From the NCBI RefSeq assembly GCF_024347315.1, contig NZ_AP025461.1:62001-126000 (forward strand): a stretch of DNA of 64,000 nt. Reading direction: 5' to 3'. A program made the translations under genes and the position numbers. This document shows, piece by piece, positions 27,290 to 37,349 of this stretch. The notes beneath the pieces were generated by a model. It made no database searches. It had not been told where the DNA came from and was given only the letters and a program-made list of their open reading frames with translations. The stretch comes from Vibrio atlanticus. Its GTDB lineage: Bacteria > Pseudomonadota > Gammaproteobacteria > Enterobacterales > Vibrionaceae. Position 1 is the stretch's first letter, and each line of letters opens with the position of its first letter.

Positions 27290-27995
27290 CTGAATCTTGC
27301 GAATCCCCTCATAATCAGGCGTAAAAACAATGAGGTAGACGCGCATCGCCGTCTTTGATCCTAATGAATATCGCTGAACACACATTTCGAACAAGTGGGT
27401 TAACAATGCGCGACATTCAGATTCTACAACAAACCATACAAAACCAATGCCCCTCCATTCACAAAAAACGCGTTAGTTCTCTGATACTTGCTACAAAAAG
27501 TGTACTTGACGGTTCAGACTTAACGCTGACTAAACTAGGTCGCAAACTGGACACTAATACCACGGTAAAACATGCGATCAAACGCGTTGATAGACTGCTT
27601 GGAAATCGCCAACTACATCGTGGAAAAGACCTAATTTATAAATGGCATGCCTACTTAATAACGGGCGCCAACTCATGCCCTGTGATCCTCGTGGATTGGT
27701 CTGATGTTCGTGAACAACTTCGTTATATGACGTTAAGAGCATCCGTTGCACTTGATGGTCGAGCCATCACAATCTTTGAACAAGTTTTTGAGTATGACCA
27801 ATACAATTCACCGAAAAGTCACCAAACATTCCTCGATAAATTGCAGAGTATTTTGCCGAATAAAGTCAGTCCGATCATCGTTTCTGATGCGGGTTTTAGA
27901 AATACTTGGTTCCGCCAAGTACAGGAGAAAAGTTGGTTTTGGTTAGGTCGTGTCCGAGGTGAAGTATCAATCAAACTGATCTGCTCCAGTCAGAC
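27290..27995 (+). mobile_element. Truncated IS4-family (IS10-like) element
   Basis: The left end, from CTGAATCTTGCGAATCCCC, resembles the IS10 outer end (CTGA...ATCCCCTCATAAT). The transposase is cut after 211 codons at the IS3 border and no right half was found anywhere in the window. Confidence 0.75.
27364..27995 (+). pseudogene. IS4-family transposase, 3'-truncated
   Basis: The first 211 codons of an IS10/IS4-type transposase of about 400 aa: MNIAEHTFRTSGLTMRDIQ at the start, the first catalytic Asp in VILVDWSDV and the second in IIVSDAGFRNTWF, ending WLGRVRGEVSIKL. The third catalytic residue (Glu, in the YREK motif region) is lost with the C-terminal half. In the intact sequence the frame runs on into the IS3 element to a stop at 28134, producing a chimeric non-functional tail. 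Confidence 0.85.
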
Positions 27996-28006
27996 TGGAC
28001 ACTTAG

Positions 28007-28858
28007 CTAAGCGACATTTCGCTTTTCAAAGTTCATTGGGCTTAGGTACCCAAGAGCACTGTGCCTTCTCGTTCGATTATAATCAACTTCTATGTACTCG
28101 AAGATCGTTTGGCGCATCTGCTCTCTCGTCATAATTGGCTCATATTGAATTGCTTCAACTTTCAGTGAATGGAAGAAGCTCTCAACACATGCGTTATCCC
28201 AACAGTTCCCTTTTCTACTCATACTTTGTTTTAAATTATAAGTGCTTATGAGGTCTCGATAGTCTTTCGAACAGTACTGACTACCTCGATCGCTATGAGT
28301 TATGACATGCTCAGGGAACCCTCGACGGAATAAAGCCATCGACAAAGCATCACAGACCAGTGAGGCCGTCATTCTCGTATCCATAGACCAACCAATAACT
28401 TGCCTTGAATAAAGGTCAATAATGACAGCTAAGTACAGCCAGCCTTCGCTTGTGGCAACATAAGTGATGTCTCCTGCCCATTTTTGATTCGGAGCCGTTG
28501 CGTTAAAATCTTGAGCGAGCAAGTTCGGAGCAACGGGCATTTTATGCTTACTGTCCGTTGTACACTTAAACTTGCGAGCTGCTTTCGCTACTAAATCCTG
28601 ACGTTTCATACTGGCGGCAATGGTCTTAACATTATGGTTATCACCGCTCTCTGCCAGTTCTTTCTGAATGCGTCTTGAGCCATCTCGCTCTTTGCTAACG
28701 TCAAAGGCTTCTTTTACCTTGGTATCAAGCTTTTGGCGCTCTGTCTCACGTTGAATCGCCTTGTGGCGGTTCTCAACCCAATAATAAAACCCACTTCGAG
28801 AAACTCTGAACACCTTAGCCATACGGGAAAGACTGAAACTCAGCAGGTGTTCGAGCAT
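28007..28858 (-). CDS. IS3-family transposase OrfB (DDE integrase domain)
   Basis: 283 aa, the catalytic half of the IS3 transposase. It contains an HTH_21 region (about 20-80) and an rve integrase core with catalytic Asp in WAGDITYVATSEGWLYLAV, Asp in VITHSDRGSQYCS and Glu in NACVESFFHSLK. It ends with the IS3 signature YNRTRRHSALGYLSP. It is normally made as an OrfAB fusion by -1 frameshifting; the -1 frame from the A6G run at 28906-28912 is open into this ORF. Confidence 0.93.
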   Translation of the reverse strand: MLEHLLSFSLSRMAKVFRVSRSGFYYWVENRHKAIQRETERQKLDTKVKEAFDVSKERDGSRRIQKELAESGDNHNVKTIAASMKRQDLVAKAARKFKCTTDSKHKMPVAPNLLAQDFNATAPNQKWAGDITYVATSEGWLYLAVIIDLYSRQVIGWSMDTRMTASLVCDALSMALFRRGFPEHVITHSDRGSQYCSKDYRDLISTYNLKQSMSRKGNCWDNACVESFFHSLKVEAIQYEPIMTREQMRQTIFEYIEVDYNRTRRHSALGYLSPMNFEKRNVA

Positions 28859-28872
28859 AAATTCATAGCAAT

Positions 28873-29157
28873 TTACTTTAGATTTTTCGCGAAGTAGGTG
28901 GCGGCCTTTTTTACGATTCCTAGCTCTTCTGCTTGCTCTGCCAACTGCCTCTTTAGCTTAGCGACTTCAACGGCCAATTCTTGTTCTCGTTGGCTAATAC
29001 TAGAATTCTTCTTTGTGGCTTTTCGCCAACCGTAGATCTGAGATTCATGTAACGAGAGCTGTCTTGCGGCTGCAGCGACTCCCACTTTCTCTGCCAGCTT
29101 CAGGGTTTCTGCTTTAAATTCAGGAGAATGGATAATACGTTTCTTCTTACTTGTCAT
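28873..29157 (-). CDS. IS3-family OrfA (helix-turn-helix)
   Basis: 94 aa with an N-terminal helix-turn-helix (HSPEFKAETLKLAEKVGVAAAARQ region, read in parts) and a C-terminal leucine-zipper-like helix (QREQELAVEVAKLKRQLAEQ). It binds the IS ends. Near its 3' end the codons GTA AAA AAG contain the slippery heptamer A AAA AAG (28906-28912), the standard site for -1 frameshifting to OrfAB in this family. Confidence 0.9.
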   Translation of the reverse strand: MTSKKKRIIHSPEFKAETLKLAEKVGVAAAARQLSLHESQIYGWRKATKKNSSISQREQELAVEVAKLKRQLAEQAEELGIVKKAATYFAKNLK

Positions 29158-29200
29158 GGTTCACCTCATTAGTGATTGTACTCACTTAACTCAGTGTCCA

Positions 29201-29467
29201 AAACTGCTGGTGCGGATCAACTGTCGTGAAGTCGGTAAAACAGCACAGTATTTCATGACTTTTCGACAAATGGGAATGGAATACAACACGATGGAAGAAA
29301 CCCTAAAAGGAGCCACAAAAAGTGTTGATGAGTACACCAGAGGTAAAATTATTATTGGGGACGTATTTGAATACCCAATTGTTCAAGGAAAAGAAGAAAA
29401 ACAACAAATGGCCACGCATTATTCAGAATATAAAGCAGGTGAGTGTTTAATGGGTTATATCAAGTAA
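29201..29467 (+). pseudogene. 5'-truncated remnant of an unidentified gene
   Basis: Directly after the IS3 end, 88 codons stay open from KLLVRINCREVGKTAQ to GECLMGYIK and a stop at 29467. The coding look (no internal stop, balanced composition) suggests the 3' end of a real gene whose beginning was removed when the IS3 element arrived. Any start lies inside the IS (an ATG at 29156) and is an artefact. The family is not recognised. Confidence 0.5.
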
Positions 29468-29528
29468 CATTGTCCAATTCTTGTCACTAAGGTGTAATTT
29501 TGAGTCACCAACGTTTAAGGCAATAAAT

Positions 29529-29546
29529 CTAAGGCGCTTTTGTCCC
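29529..29546 (+). repeat. 18-bp direct repeat, left copy, flanking the Abi gene
   Basis: CTAAGGCGCTTTTGTCCC occurs here and, perfectly, at 30767-30784, in the same orientation and 1238 bp apart. Only the Abi-family gene and one terminator lie between. Confidence 0.8.
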
Positions 29547-29640
29547 CATTTAATTCGATGCACACTGAGTCTCGTTTAAAAAAGTATTAAGAAGCATCGA
29601 ACAAACATTATGATTGGTAAGTTTTGGAACCACAGAAAGT

Positions 29641-29673
29641 GAAAAGCCCCAATCAAAAGATTGGGGCTTTTCT
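29641..29673. terminator. Bidirectional hairpin terminator upstream of the Abi gene
   Basis: GAAAAGCCCCAATC/GATTGGGGCTTTTC, a perfect 14-bp stem with an AAAA loop. It isolates the Abi gene from upstream transcription. Confidence 0.85.
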
Positions 29674-29783
29674 CCGATAAACGGTTGCTTATGTAGTGGC
29701 TTGAATCAGTGGTCATCTACAAGCTGATACATGTATACTATGCAACATCAGAGCCACTGTCAACTAAATCCAAAAGTTCGAGA

Positions 29784-30692
29784 ATGCCAAATAGAATTAC
29801 ATACAGCGCCCTTACCAATGTGTTGCCATATCAAAGATTGGCGATGTATGAAAAAGTTTTTGCAACCACATCACCAGTAGAGTTACATGGTGCATATATC
29901 TGGTCAGTAAAAGCCGCGGCCAGTTTACAACCACTGCTTAGCACTTTAGAAGTAGCCTTAAGAAACTCAATCCATAACAACGCAACAACGCTGATTGCAC
30001 CGGACTGGTATGACAAACTCAATACCAAACAAAGAAAGAGTTGGAAGGTTGCTCAACGCGATAAGAACAACATTACTTGGCACAAGTCAGAAGTTGCCAG
30101 AGTCAAGAAAAAACTAGCATCAAAAATGCCACCTAAAGGACTAACTAGGCATGACTTGCTTGTTGCTAAGATGGATTTTGGATTCTGGGATAATCTTCTC
30201 AGAGAGTGTTTCTCAATTAATGGAGACAAACACGCCCTATGGCCTCAATGCATCCCTACAATATTTCCAAACCTGCCTAAAGGGCATACTAATGCATCCA
30301 TTCAGCGTGAAATATCCTCACTGAGGGAGCTACGTAATGATATCGCACATAACTCTCCGATCTGGAAGCATAAGACCGTTATAGATCAACAAACTGCCAT
30401 TCAATACATTAACCATCAACTTGATAAAATAGTTGAGATCATTAGCTGGCTATCCTCTGAAAAAGTAGACTGGCTAGAAGTGCACATGCTTCAATCTGAA
30501 GCTAGACGCGTCGCATCTATAAAGTATTTGCACCTGTGCCAACGTAAAAATACAAACGAATTTACGGAACCACTTTCGAGCTACAAGCGGAGTTTACGCG
30601 GTAAGTTAAAACAACTTGATAAAGATGAATTCGATGTCATCGAGACATTTAACAACCAACTCTATTTGGTGGCAAAACTCACGGTACAATAG
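29784..30692 (+). CDS. Abi-family (Abi_2 / HEPN) abortive-infection-like protein
   Basis: 302 aa. Segments typical of Abi_2/AbiD/AbiF proteins: ITYSALTNVLPYQRLAMYEKVF, LLSTLEVALRNSIHNN, MDFGFWDNLLRECF and SLRELRNDIAHNSPIW. The last holds R184-N-x-x-x-H189, the R-x4-H motif of HEPN ribonucleases. Family members stop phage growth by killing or arresting the infected cell, probably by RNA cleavage. No antitoxin gene is visible. The ATG at 29784 is preferred to an in-frame start at 29709 because family similarity begins there. The gene is framed by an 18-bp direct repeat. Confidence 0.82.
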   Translation: MPNRITYSALTNVLPYQRLAMYEKVFATTSPVELHGAYIWSVKAAASLQPLLSTLEVALRNSIHNNATTLIAPDWYDKLNTKQRKSWKVAQRDKNNITWHKSEVARVKKKLASKMPPKGLTRHDLLVAKMDFGFWDNLLRECFSINGDKHALWPQCIPTIFPNLPKGHTNASIQREISSLRELRNDIAHNSPIWKHKTVIDQQTAIQYINHQLDKIVEIISWLSSEKVDWLEVHMLQSEARRVASIKYLHLCQRKNTNEFTEPLSSYKRSLRGKLKQLDKDEFDVIETFNNQLYLVAKLTVQ

Positions 30693-30766
30693 ATTACAAG
30701 AGCATTAAATTCGAGAAATTCAGATACTATAACTTCAATCTGGCAGAAAAAATTTCAACTTTAACC

Positions 30767-30784
30767 CTAAGGCGCTTTTGTCCC
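30767..30784 (+). repeat. 18-bp direct repeat, right copy, flanking the Abi gene
   Basis: Same 18 bases as 29529-29546, starting 74 bp after the Abi stop codon. Confidence 0.8.
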
Positions 30785-31049
30785 AATGAGTGCTATCACC
30801 GTAGAGGTCAAGCACGTCTCTGGACAGAAATGAGTTAGAGATCCTAGTGACATACAAACCTCGAAAACAAGTTGATGACCACCACACCAAATCACATAGA
30901 CTATTAACTCACGCCCCATTTGTTTCCTATTAGTGTCTTTCATAGAAAGCTACTCAGAATGTTCTTACATTTTCTGAGTAACTACCCCTCTCCGAATCCT
31001 TCTGAATATACCCATTATTACAAATAAGTAATAATCATTTTCCATTTAG

Positions 31050-31083
31050 GGGGATTATCAAGATCTAGAGTCGCCCCTATACT
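31050..31083 (+). promoter_or_regulatory. Candidate frmA promoter with GGGG/CCCC inverted repeat
   Basis: TTATCA (31055-31060), 17-bp spacer, TATACT (31078-31083) is a fair sigma-70 promoter. TAGGGGG at 31047 and CGCCCCTA at 31072 form an inverted repeat around it, like the G/C-tract operators used by FrmR-type formaldehyde repressors (a resemblance only). Confidence 0.4.
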
Positions 31084-31133
31084 AGCTCCAACAAAACGAG
31101 AGAGCGGAAACAATTAAGCTCAACTACGCTTAA

Positions 31134-32339
<1,206 letters not shown>

Positions 32340-32495
32340 TTCTCCTTGGTCTCGATACTTAGGTGTCGAGACCACAGTTCTGACTTAAACATCAGAGCGA
32401 AACTGTCTTCACCACCTCCTGCCCGGTGGGTGGTGAAACTTTAAATGACATAGACAAGTTACTCCCAAAACCATCAACCTAACGGAGCACAATAG

Positions 32496-33335
32496 ATGAC
32501 AATCGAAAACATTAGCCAAGCAAAGGTTGCTGGTGGTTGGCACAAACAATACACCCACTTTTCTGCAACGCTTGACTGCAACATGCGTTTTGCGATTTTC
32601 TTGCCGCCTAACGCAAGCAAAGAAAACCCAGTTCCTGTTTTGTATTGGTTATCAGGCTTAACCTGTACCGATGAAAACTTCATGCAAAAAGCCGGCGCGT
32701 TCAAAGCCGCGGCTGAGCGAGGCATTGCGATTGTTGCACCTGATACAAGCCCACGCGGCGAAGGCGTTGCCGACGATGAAAGCTACGATCTCGGCCAAGG
32801 TGCAGGCTTCTATGTGAATGCCACTCAAACACCATGGGACAGCCATTACCACATGTACGATTACGTGGTAACAGAGCTCCCAGCTTTGATTGAATCTTTC
32901 TTCCCAGTGACATCAGTGAAATCGATTTCTGGTCACAGCATGGGCGGACACGGTGCCCTAACGATTGGTATTAAAAACGAAGATAGCTACCGTTCTATCT
33001 CGGCATTCAGCCCAATCACCAACCCAATGCAATGCCCTTGGGGACAAAAAGCATTCAACCAATATCTAGGGTTAGATATTGAAGAGTGGAAGCAATACGA
33101 TGCCTCTGAGCTTCTAAAAACCAAAGGCACTAAGCTGCCAATGTTGGTTGACCAAGGCGAAGCGGACAACTTCCTGATTGAGCAGCTTAAGCCAGAGCAA
33201 TTAGTCGAAGCGGCTAAGGTAACCAATGCCGATTTAGAGCTACGTATGCAGCCAGGTTACGACCACAGCTACTACTTCATCTCTAGCTTTATTGATGAGC
33301 ATATTGAGTTCCACGCTGCTTACCTAAACAAGTAG
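32496..33335 (+). CDS. frmB: S-formylglutathione hydrolase
   Basis: 279-aa alpha/beta-hydrolase (esterase D family) that splits S-formylglutathione to formate and glutathione, the second step after FrmA. The nucleophile Ser148 lies in SGHSMGGHG. LTCTDENFMQKAGA and APDTSPRGEGV are family signatures, and the catalytic His is in YDHSYYFI. The ATG at 32496 has ACGGAG upstream. A strong terminator ends the operon. Confidence 0.95.
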   Translation: MTIENISQAKVAGGWHKQYTHFSATLDCNMRFAIFLPPNASKENPVPVLYWLSGLTCTDENFMQKAGAFKAAAERGIAIVAPDTSPRGEGVADDESYDLGQGAGFYVNATQTPWDSHYHMYDYVVTELPALIESFFPVTSVKSISGHSMGGHGALTIGIKNEDSYRSISAFSPITNPMQCPWGQKAFNQYLGLDIEEWKQYDASELLKTKGTKLPMLVDQGEADNFLIEQLKPEQLVEAAKVTNADLELRMQPGYDHSYYFISSFIDEHIEFHAAYLNK

Positions 33336-33348
33336 TCACACCGATTTA

Positions 33349-33385
33349 GCCCACACCTTGCAAAAGCGTGAGGTGTGGGCTTTTT
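33349..33385 (+). terminator. Terminator after frmB
   Basis: GCCCACACCT/AGGTGTGGGC stem with a 12-nt loop and TTTTT. Confidence 0.85.
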
Positions 33386-33495
33386 ATGCCTGCTGTTTGG
33401 GCAAATACGCTGTTGCTAAAGAGCAGCAACAACGATTAACACTTTCAAATACCCCGCTATACCAACAAAAAACAATACAACTAAAAGGTACGACT

Positions 33496-33828
33496 ATGAG
33501 CTGGTTTTTCTTAATGATGGGCGTGATGGCGGAAGCACTTTCTCACGTAGCACTTAAAGCAACCGACGGTTTCAGTTTGTCTAAACCCATCCCTGCTCTA
33601 TTGGTGATTTCAGGACACTTGGCGGCATTTCTATTTTTGAGCCAAGCAATGAAAGGGATGCCTGTAGGTGTGGTTCACTCTTTATGGGCGGGCTTGGCTA
33701 TCGTAACCGTGAGCTTGATTTCTACATTTGTTTACCGTCAGCACCTCGATACTATGGTGTGGGTTGGTATGTTATTTGTGGCAGCAGGTGTTGTGATGAT
33801 CAACCTATCTCAAGGTCACTCGCACTAG
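33496..33828 (+). CDS. SMR-family small multidrug exporter
   Basis: 110 aa with four TM helices, the full length of EmrE/SugE-type exporters. The essential membrane-embedded Glu13 is in place (MMGVMAEALSHVALK), and the helix-3 dimer motif region GVVHSLWAGLAIV fits SMR proteins. It exports cationic compounds or guanidinium in exchange for protons. The ATG at 33496 after AAAAGG is chosen over an open frame to 33358, which would run through the frmB terminator. It is 144 bp before an unknown anchored protein. Confidence 0.85.
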   Translation: MSWFFLMMGVMAEALSHVALKATDGFSLSKPIPALLVISGHLAAFLFLSQAMKGMPVGVVHSLWAGLAIVTVSLISTFVYRQHLDTMVWVGMLFVAAGVVMINLSQGHSH

Positions 33829-33972
33829 TGTAGATAGTGACTTATGAACAGTGTGTCAATTCGTTCAAGTTTCCTAACAGACAGTGTCGCCTTCACTTAT
33901 TCATACTCTTACAATCGGCAAATCAAACCTGTTACCATAGCGTCTTCTACATCACCTATTTTGAAGGTTGCT

Positions 33973-34374
33973 ATGAAAGCAATTAAGACTCTTTTCTTCC
34001 TGATGGTTTTATTAAGCGGTCTGTTTACCGCTTGGCTGTTTATCCCGATTCCAGCGACCATGGACAAGCAAACGCTCGACCTTCCATTAACGGAACCATT
34101 CAAGCTTGTGGCGTACCGCAGCAACCCGAATGATGCGAGCAAGCCGCTGACTTACCACTACTATGTGATTTCAGATGTGGTTGGCGTGGACGACATGGAC
34201 CCGTTCCTGGTTACCACAGACCAGTTCGTGAAGCTTGGCGAATTCGACGAGAACACGTTCAGTTTAACGGTTAACGGCAAGATTGAGAGCTACACCAACG
34301 ATTTGTGGATCAAAAAATCTGACGGCAAGCTTCAGCACTGGTACGTAAGTGTTGATGCAAACTATATTCGTTAG
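33973..34374 (+). CDS. Hypothetical membrane-anchored protein
   Basis: 133 aa, not recognised. One N-terminal hydrophobic helix (MKAIKTLFFLMVLLSGLFTA, about 1-26) serves as signal anchor, and the remaining 105 residues (LTEPFKLVAYRSNP..., SFSLTVNGKIES region) look like a small periplasmic beta-rich domain. The ATG at 33973 after GAAGG is used; the frame extends to 33844 without a ribosome site. It ends in a terminator. Confidence 0.6.
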   Translation: MKAIKTLFFLMVLLSGLFTAWLFIPIPATMDKQTLDLPLTEPFKLVAYRSNPNDASKPLTYHYYVISDVVGVDDMDPFLVTTDQFVKLGEFDENTFSLTVNGKIESYTNDLWIKKSDGKLQHWYVSVDANYIR

Positions 34375-34400
34375 AGTCGAATTCAAATAAACCCTATTTT

Positions 34401-34433
34401 AAAACTGCGCTTTGGCTTCCAAGCGCAGTTTTT
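34401..34433 (+). terminator. Terminator
   Basis: AAAACTGCGCTT/AAGCGCAGTTTT with an 8-nt loop and T-run, after the anchored protein gene. Confidence 0.85.
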
Positions 34434-34610
34434 GTTTCTAGCGTAATTTTTGTTTCAAGCCGCCCGCTTTACACTCTCCCTTAGTTTTTACCCATCACTG
34501 CCGTGCTCTTAAAAACGCTACAAGCAGAGCAGGTTTTATAAGCCCTTAAGATGTTATAAGCTCCACCTATGCTCGACTCCATATAAATCAAAAATAATAA
34601 AGGATCACCC

Positions 34611-35348
34611 GTGGAATTTACGCTCGACAAATTTAACGGCATCATCATCGACCCAGCAACAGCCCCTCACGATGCTGGCTCTTTCAATGCCGAACTCAGC
34701 GAGATCACCGAATTTTCAAAGCAGAATAACAAAGGCATAATTTGGATTAGCTTGCCTATTTCGCTCTCGCACCTTATTCCTGTGGCGACTGAGCTTGGCT
34801 TTGTGTTTCACAACTGTTTGGAAGACGAAATTACACTGATCCATAAATCCGAAATTGTCGAGTTCGTGCCTTTCATTCCGACCCACACCTTGGGCGCAGG
34901 CGCATTGATCACCAACGAACATAATCAAGTGCTGATGATTAAAGAGCACGGTATGACAGGCTACAAATTACCGGGCGGCCATATTGAGTTGGGTGAAGGC
35001 ATTGAAGAATCGGTTGTTCGTGAAACCTTGGAAGAGACTGGTATCAAAGCCACATTCATTTCTGTAGTTGGCATGGCGACGAGACATCCGTATCAGTTTG
35101 GCAAATCGAACCTCTACTTTATTTGCCACCTTATCGCTCAAACCCAAGAGATTGCGATTCAAGACACCGATGAAATTGCAGAGGCTAAATGGGTTGATAT
35201 TGAAGAGTATATTAACAACCCCGACAGCTACCCGTTTAACCGCCAATTGGTCGGTTCTCTGATAGGAAAGCAAGGTTTGGAACTCACTCAGCTAGAAGGT
35301 AATTCAGGCCCAACCCACAAGCCCGAGATCTTCTTTTCGAAAAGCTAG
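34611..35348 (+). CDS. Nudix hydrolase with N-terminal pre-Nudix domain
   Basis: 245 aa. The Nudix box is complete: GGHIELGEGIEESVVRETL then EETGI (G-x5-E-x7-R-E-U-x-E-E-x-G-U), binding Mg2+ for hydrolysis of a nucleoside diphosphate linked to another group. The first 90 residues (KGIIWISLPISLSHLIPVA..., ELGFVFHNC) resemble the pre-Nudix domain found in NUDT6-like and plant Nudix enzymes, uncommon in bacteria in my recollection. It starts at GTG 34611 after AAAGGA. Substrate unknown. It is a single gene between terminators. Confidence 0.82.
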   Translation: MEFTLDKFNGIIIDPATAPHDAGSFNAELSEITEFSKQNNKGIIWISLPISLSHLIPVATELGFVFHNCLEDEITLIHKSEIVEFVPFIPTHTLGAGALITNEHNQVLMIKEHGMTGYKLPGGHIELGEGIEESVVRETLEETGIKATFISVVGMATRHPYQFGKSNLYFICHLIAQTQEIAIQDTDEIAEAKWVDIEEYINNPDSYPFNRQLVGSLIGKQGLELTQLEGNSGPTHKPEIFFSKS

Positions 35349-35362
35349 AGTGCTTCAGATAT

Positions 35363-35396
35363 AAAAACGCCCAACTCAATTGAATTGGGCGTTTTG
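35363..35396. terminator. Terminator after the Nudix gene
   Basis: AAAACGCCCAA/TTGGGCGTTTT stem, loop about 10 nt. The A-run and T-run on the two sides suggest it acts in both directions. Confidence 0.8.
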
Positions 35397-35488
35397 ATTT
35401 CTAGCTTTTGTTCTTAATTAAGCCGACTGCGTTGTTAGTTATTCTTTGTACCCATGATTCATTCTCATACTTTTAGAACGAACCTGTA

Positions 35489-37009
35489 TTAGAAGAAGCC
35501 CAACGGATTAGTATCGTAGCTGATCAACAGGTTCTTAGTATTTTGGTAGTGGTCGAGCATCATCTTGTGTGTCTCACGGCCAATGCCCGATTTTTTGTAA
35601 CCACCAAACGCGGCATGAGCTGGGTAAGCGTGGTAACAGTTCACCCAAATACGCCCCGCTTCAATGTTACGACCCATGCGATACGCTAGGTTTGCATCAC
35701 GCGTCCATACGCCTGCACCTAAGCCATACTCGGTATCGTTAGCGATTTCTAGCGCTTCTGCTTCGTCTTTAAACGTCGTCACCGCGATAACAGGGCCGAA
35801 GATCTCCTCTTGGAATACACGCATCTTGTTGTGCCCTTCCAGCATGGTTGGCTGAATGTAGTAACCGTTGCCGAGATCATCTGGTTGCTGCGCGATTTCA
35901 CCGCCTGTTAGCACTTTCGCACCCTCTTGACGACCGATTTCTAGGTAGCTCAAGATCTTATCAAACTGCTCTTTTGAAGCTTGTGCGCCAACCTGCGTAT
36001 CAGTATCTAACGGGTTACCTTGTTTAATAGTTTGAGCACGCTCGACCACCTTGGCGATGAACTTGTCGTATACCGATTCATGAATCAACACACGTGATGG
36101 ACAGGTACACACTTCACCTTGGTTGAAGAACGCCAGCAACATGCCTTCGACACACTTATCAAGGTATTCGTCTTCATGGTTAAAGATGTCTGGGAAGTAG
36201 ATATTTGGAGACTTACCGCCAAGCTCTACTGTTGATGGAATCAAACTTTCAGCCGCACATTTCAATATATGATGGCCGACTTCTGTCGAACCGGTAAAAG
36301 CCAGCTTTGCCAAACGATCGCTGGTTGCTAACGCTTGACCCGCTTCGCTACCAAAACCATTCACAATGTTGACTACGCCTGCAGGCAGAAGATCGGCGAT
36401 CTTCTCCATCATCACCAAAATCGATGTCGGTGTTTGCTCCGCGGGCTTCATCACCACACAACAGCCCGCAGCCAGTGCAGGTGCCAATTTCCAAGCCGCC
36501 ATTAAAATCGGGAAGTTCCAAGGAATGATCTGCCCCACCACACCAATAGGTTCTGGGAAGTGGTAGCTTGCGGTGTTTGAATCGAGCTCTGCTGCGCTGC
36601 CTTCTTGCGCACGAATACAACCCGCGAAATAACGGAAGTGATCGACAACCAAAGGAATGTCTGCTGCCAAAGTTTCACGCACAGGCTTGCCGTTTTCCCA
36701 CGTCTCGGCGACTGCGATTTCTTCTAGGTTCGCTTCAATGCGGTCGGCAATTTTAAGCAGGATGTTCGAACGCTCAGTCACACTGGTCGAAGCCCAACTT
36801 GCACGAGCAGCATGCGCCGCATCAAGTGCCAAGCTAATGTCCGCCTCGGTTGAACCTGCCACTTGGCAATACACCTGACCATTCACTGGGGAAGTGTTAT
36901 CAAAATACTCGCCGCTAACAGGCTTCACCCATTCGCCACCGATAAAGTTATCGTATTGCGCTTTAAAGTTCACCACTGCGTTATCACTACCCGGCTGTGC
37001 GTAAATCAT
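35489..37009 (-). CDS. Aldehyde dehydrogenase (AldB / ExaC / AcoD-like)
   Basis: 506-aa NAD(P)+-dependent aldehyde dehydrogenase, cytoplasmic tetramer type. Conserved [20 protein letters not shown], the catalytic Glu in ELGGKSPN and the nucleophile Cys in [12 protein letters not shown]-terminal [13 protein letters not shown] and [12 protein letters not shown] are typical of acetaldehyde dehydrogenase II. It is divergent from a sigma-54 activator of the AcoR type at 37350, which very probably switches it on in response to acetoin, ethanol or acetaldehyde (family knowledge plus context). No acetoin dehydrogenase genes adjoin. Confidence 0.9.
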   Translation of the reverse strand: MIYAQPGSDNAVVNFKAQYDNFIGGEWVKPVSGEYFDNTSPVNGQVYCQVAGSTEADISLALDAAHAARASWASTSVTERSNILLKIADRIEANLEEIAVAETWENGKPVRETLAADIPLVVDHFRYFAGCIRAQEGSAAELDSNTASYHFPEPIGVVGQIIPWNFPILMAAWKLAPALAAGCCVVMKPAEQTPTSILVMMEKIADLLPAGVVNIVNGFGSEAGQALATSDRLAKLAFTGSTEVGHHILKCAAESLIPSTVELGGKSPNIYFPDIFNHEDEYLDKCVEGMLLAFFNQGEVCTCPSRVLIHESVYDKFIAKVVERAQTIKQGNPLDTDTQVGAQASKEQFDKILSYLEIGRQEGAKVLTGGEIAQQPDDLGNGYYIQPTMLEGHNKMRVFQEEIFGPVIAVTTFKDEAEALEIANDTEYGLGAGVWTRDANLAYRMGRNIEAGRIWVNCYHAYPAHAAFGGYKKSGIGRETHKMMLDHYQNTKNLLISYDTNPLGFF

Positions 37010-37349
37010 AGTTAGATCCTTCTTAGATTTTTAGTCGTTGTTCATTCGTTATTGAGCTTATGTTGTCGAGCTAGCATGGCGGCTTCCCTTGAGAAAATAG
37101 CTCTAAAAAAGAGTGTCACCATGTTTATGCTTTCTGTTTAAAACACTGATACTTCGTGTTTTCTTCACAACAGTAACAACGCAAATCACACGCCAGAACT
37201 TCAAAACTTGTTGTTAATAAATTGTAAAACTATGATTACCAAACGTTTACAACCCAAAGTGAGTTGGCATTGAACGGACGTCTGAAAAGCACTCCAGTGT
37301 TCAACTGTTCCAAATTGGTACACCCTCACTGTTACGACATGGGACAGTC
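37010..37349. other. Divergent control region, aldehyde dehydrogenase / AcoR-like activator
   Basis: 340 bp. It should hold a sigma-54 promoter for the dehydrogenase. The best candidate on the minus strand, reading from 37089 back to 37072, has GG and GC spaced by 10 (AGGGAAGCCGCCATGCT), a poor match to TGGCAC-N5-TTGC. The partly symmetric TGTTCCAAATTGGTACA at about 37307-37323 could be an activator site. Confidence 0.3.

Larger units (their letters stand above)
27996..29200 (-). mobile_element. IS3-family insertion sequence (about 1205 bp)
   Basis: Ends TGGACACTTAGCTAAG (27996-28011) and the complement of TGGACACTGAGTTAAG (29185-29200) match at 14 of 16 positions. They enclose overlapping orfA and orfB on the minus strand. 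The bases flanking the two ends (GAC and AAA) do not form a 3-bp target duplication, and the two sides belong to different genes, so a deletion or recombination followed insertion. Confidence 0.88.

Noticed and set aside
29156..29200. Intact gene starting at ATG 29156 over the IS3 right end
   Set aside because: The first 15 codons are IS3 end sequence; the real gene lost its 5' part, so it is listed as a remnant from 29201.
37071..37090. Sigma-54 promoter of the aldehyde dehydrogenase gene
   Set aside because: GG-N10-GC spacing fits, but the rest matches TGGCAC-N5-TTGC poorly; kept only as a note in the intergenic entry.
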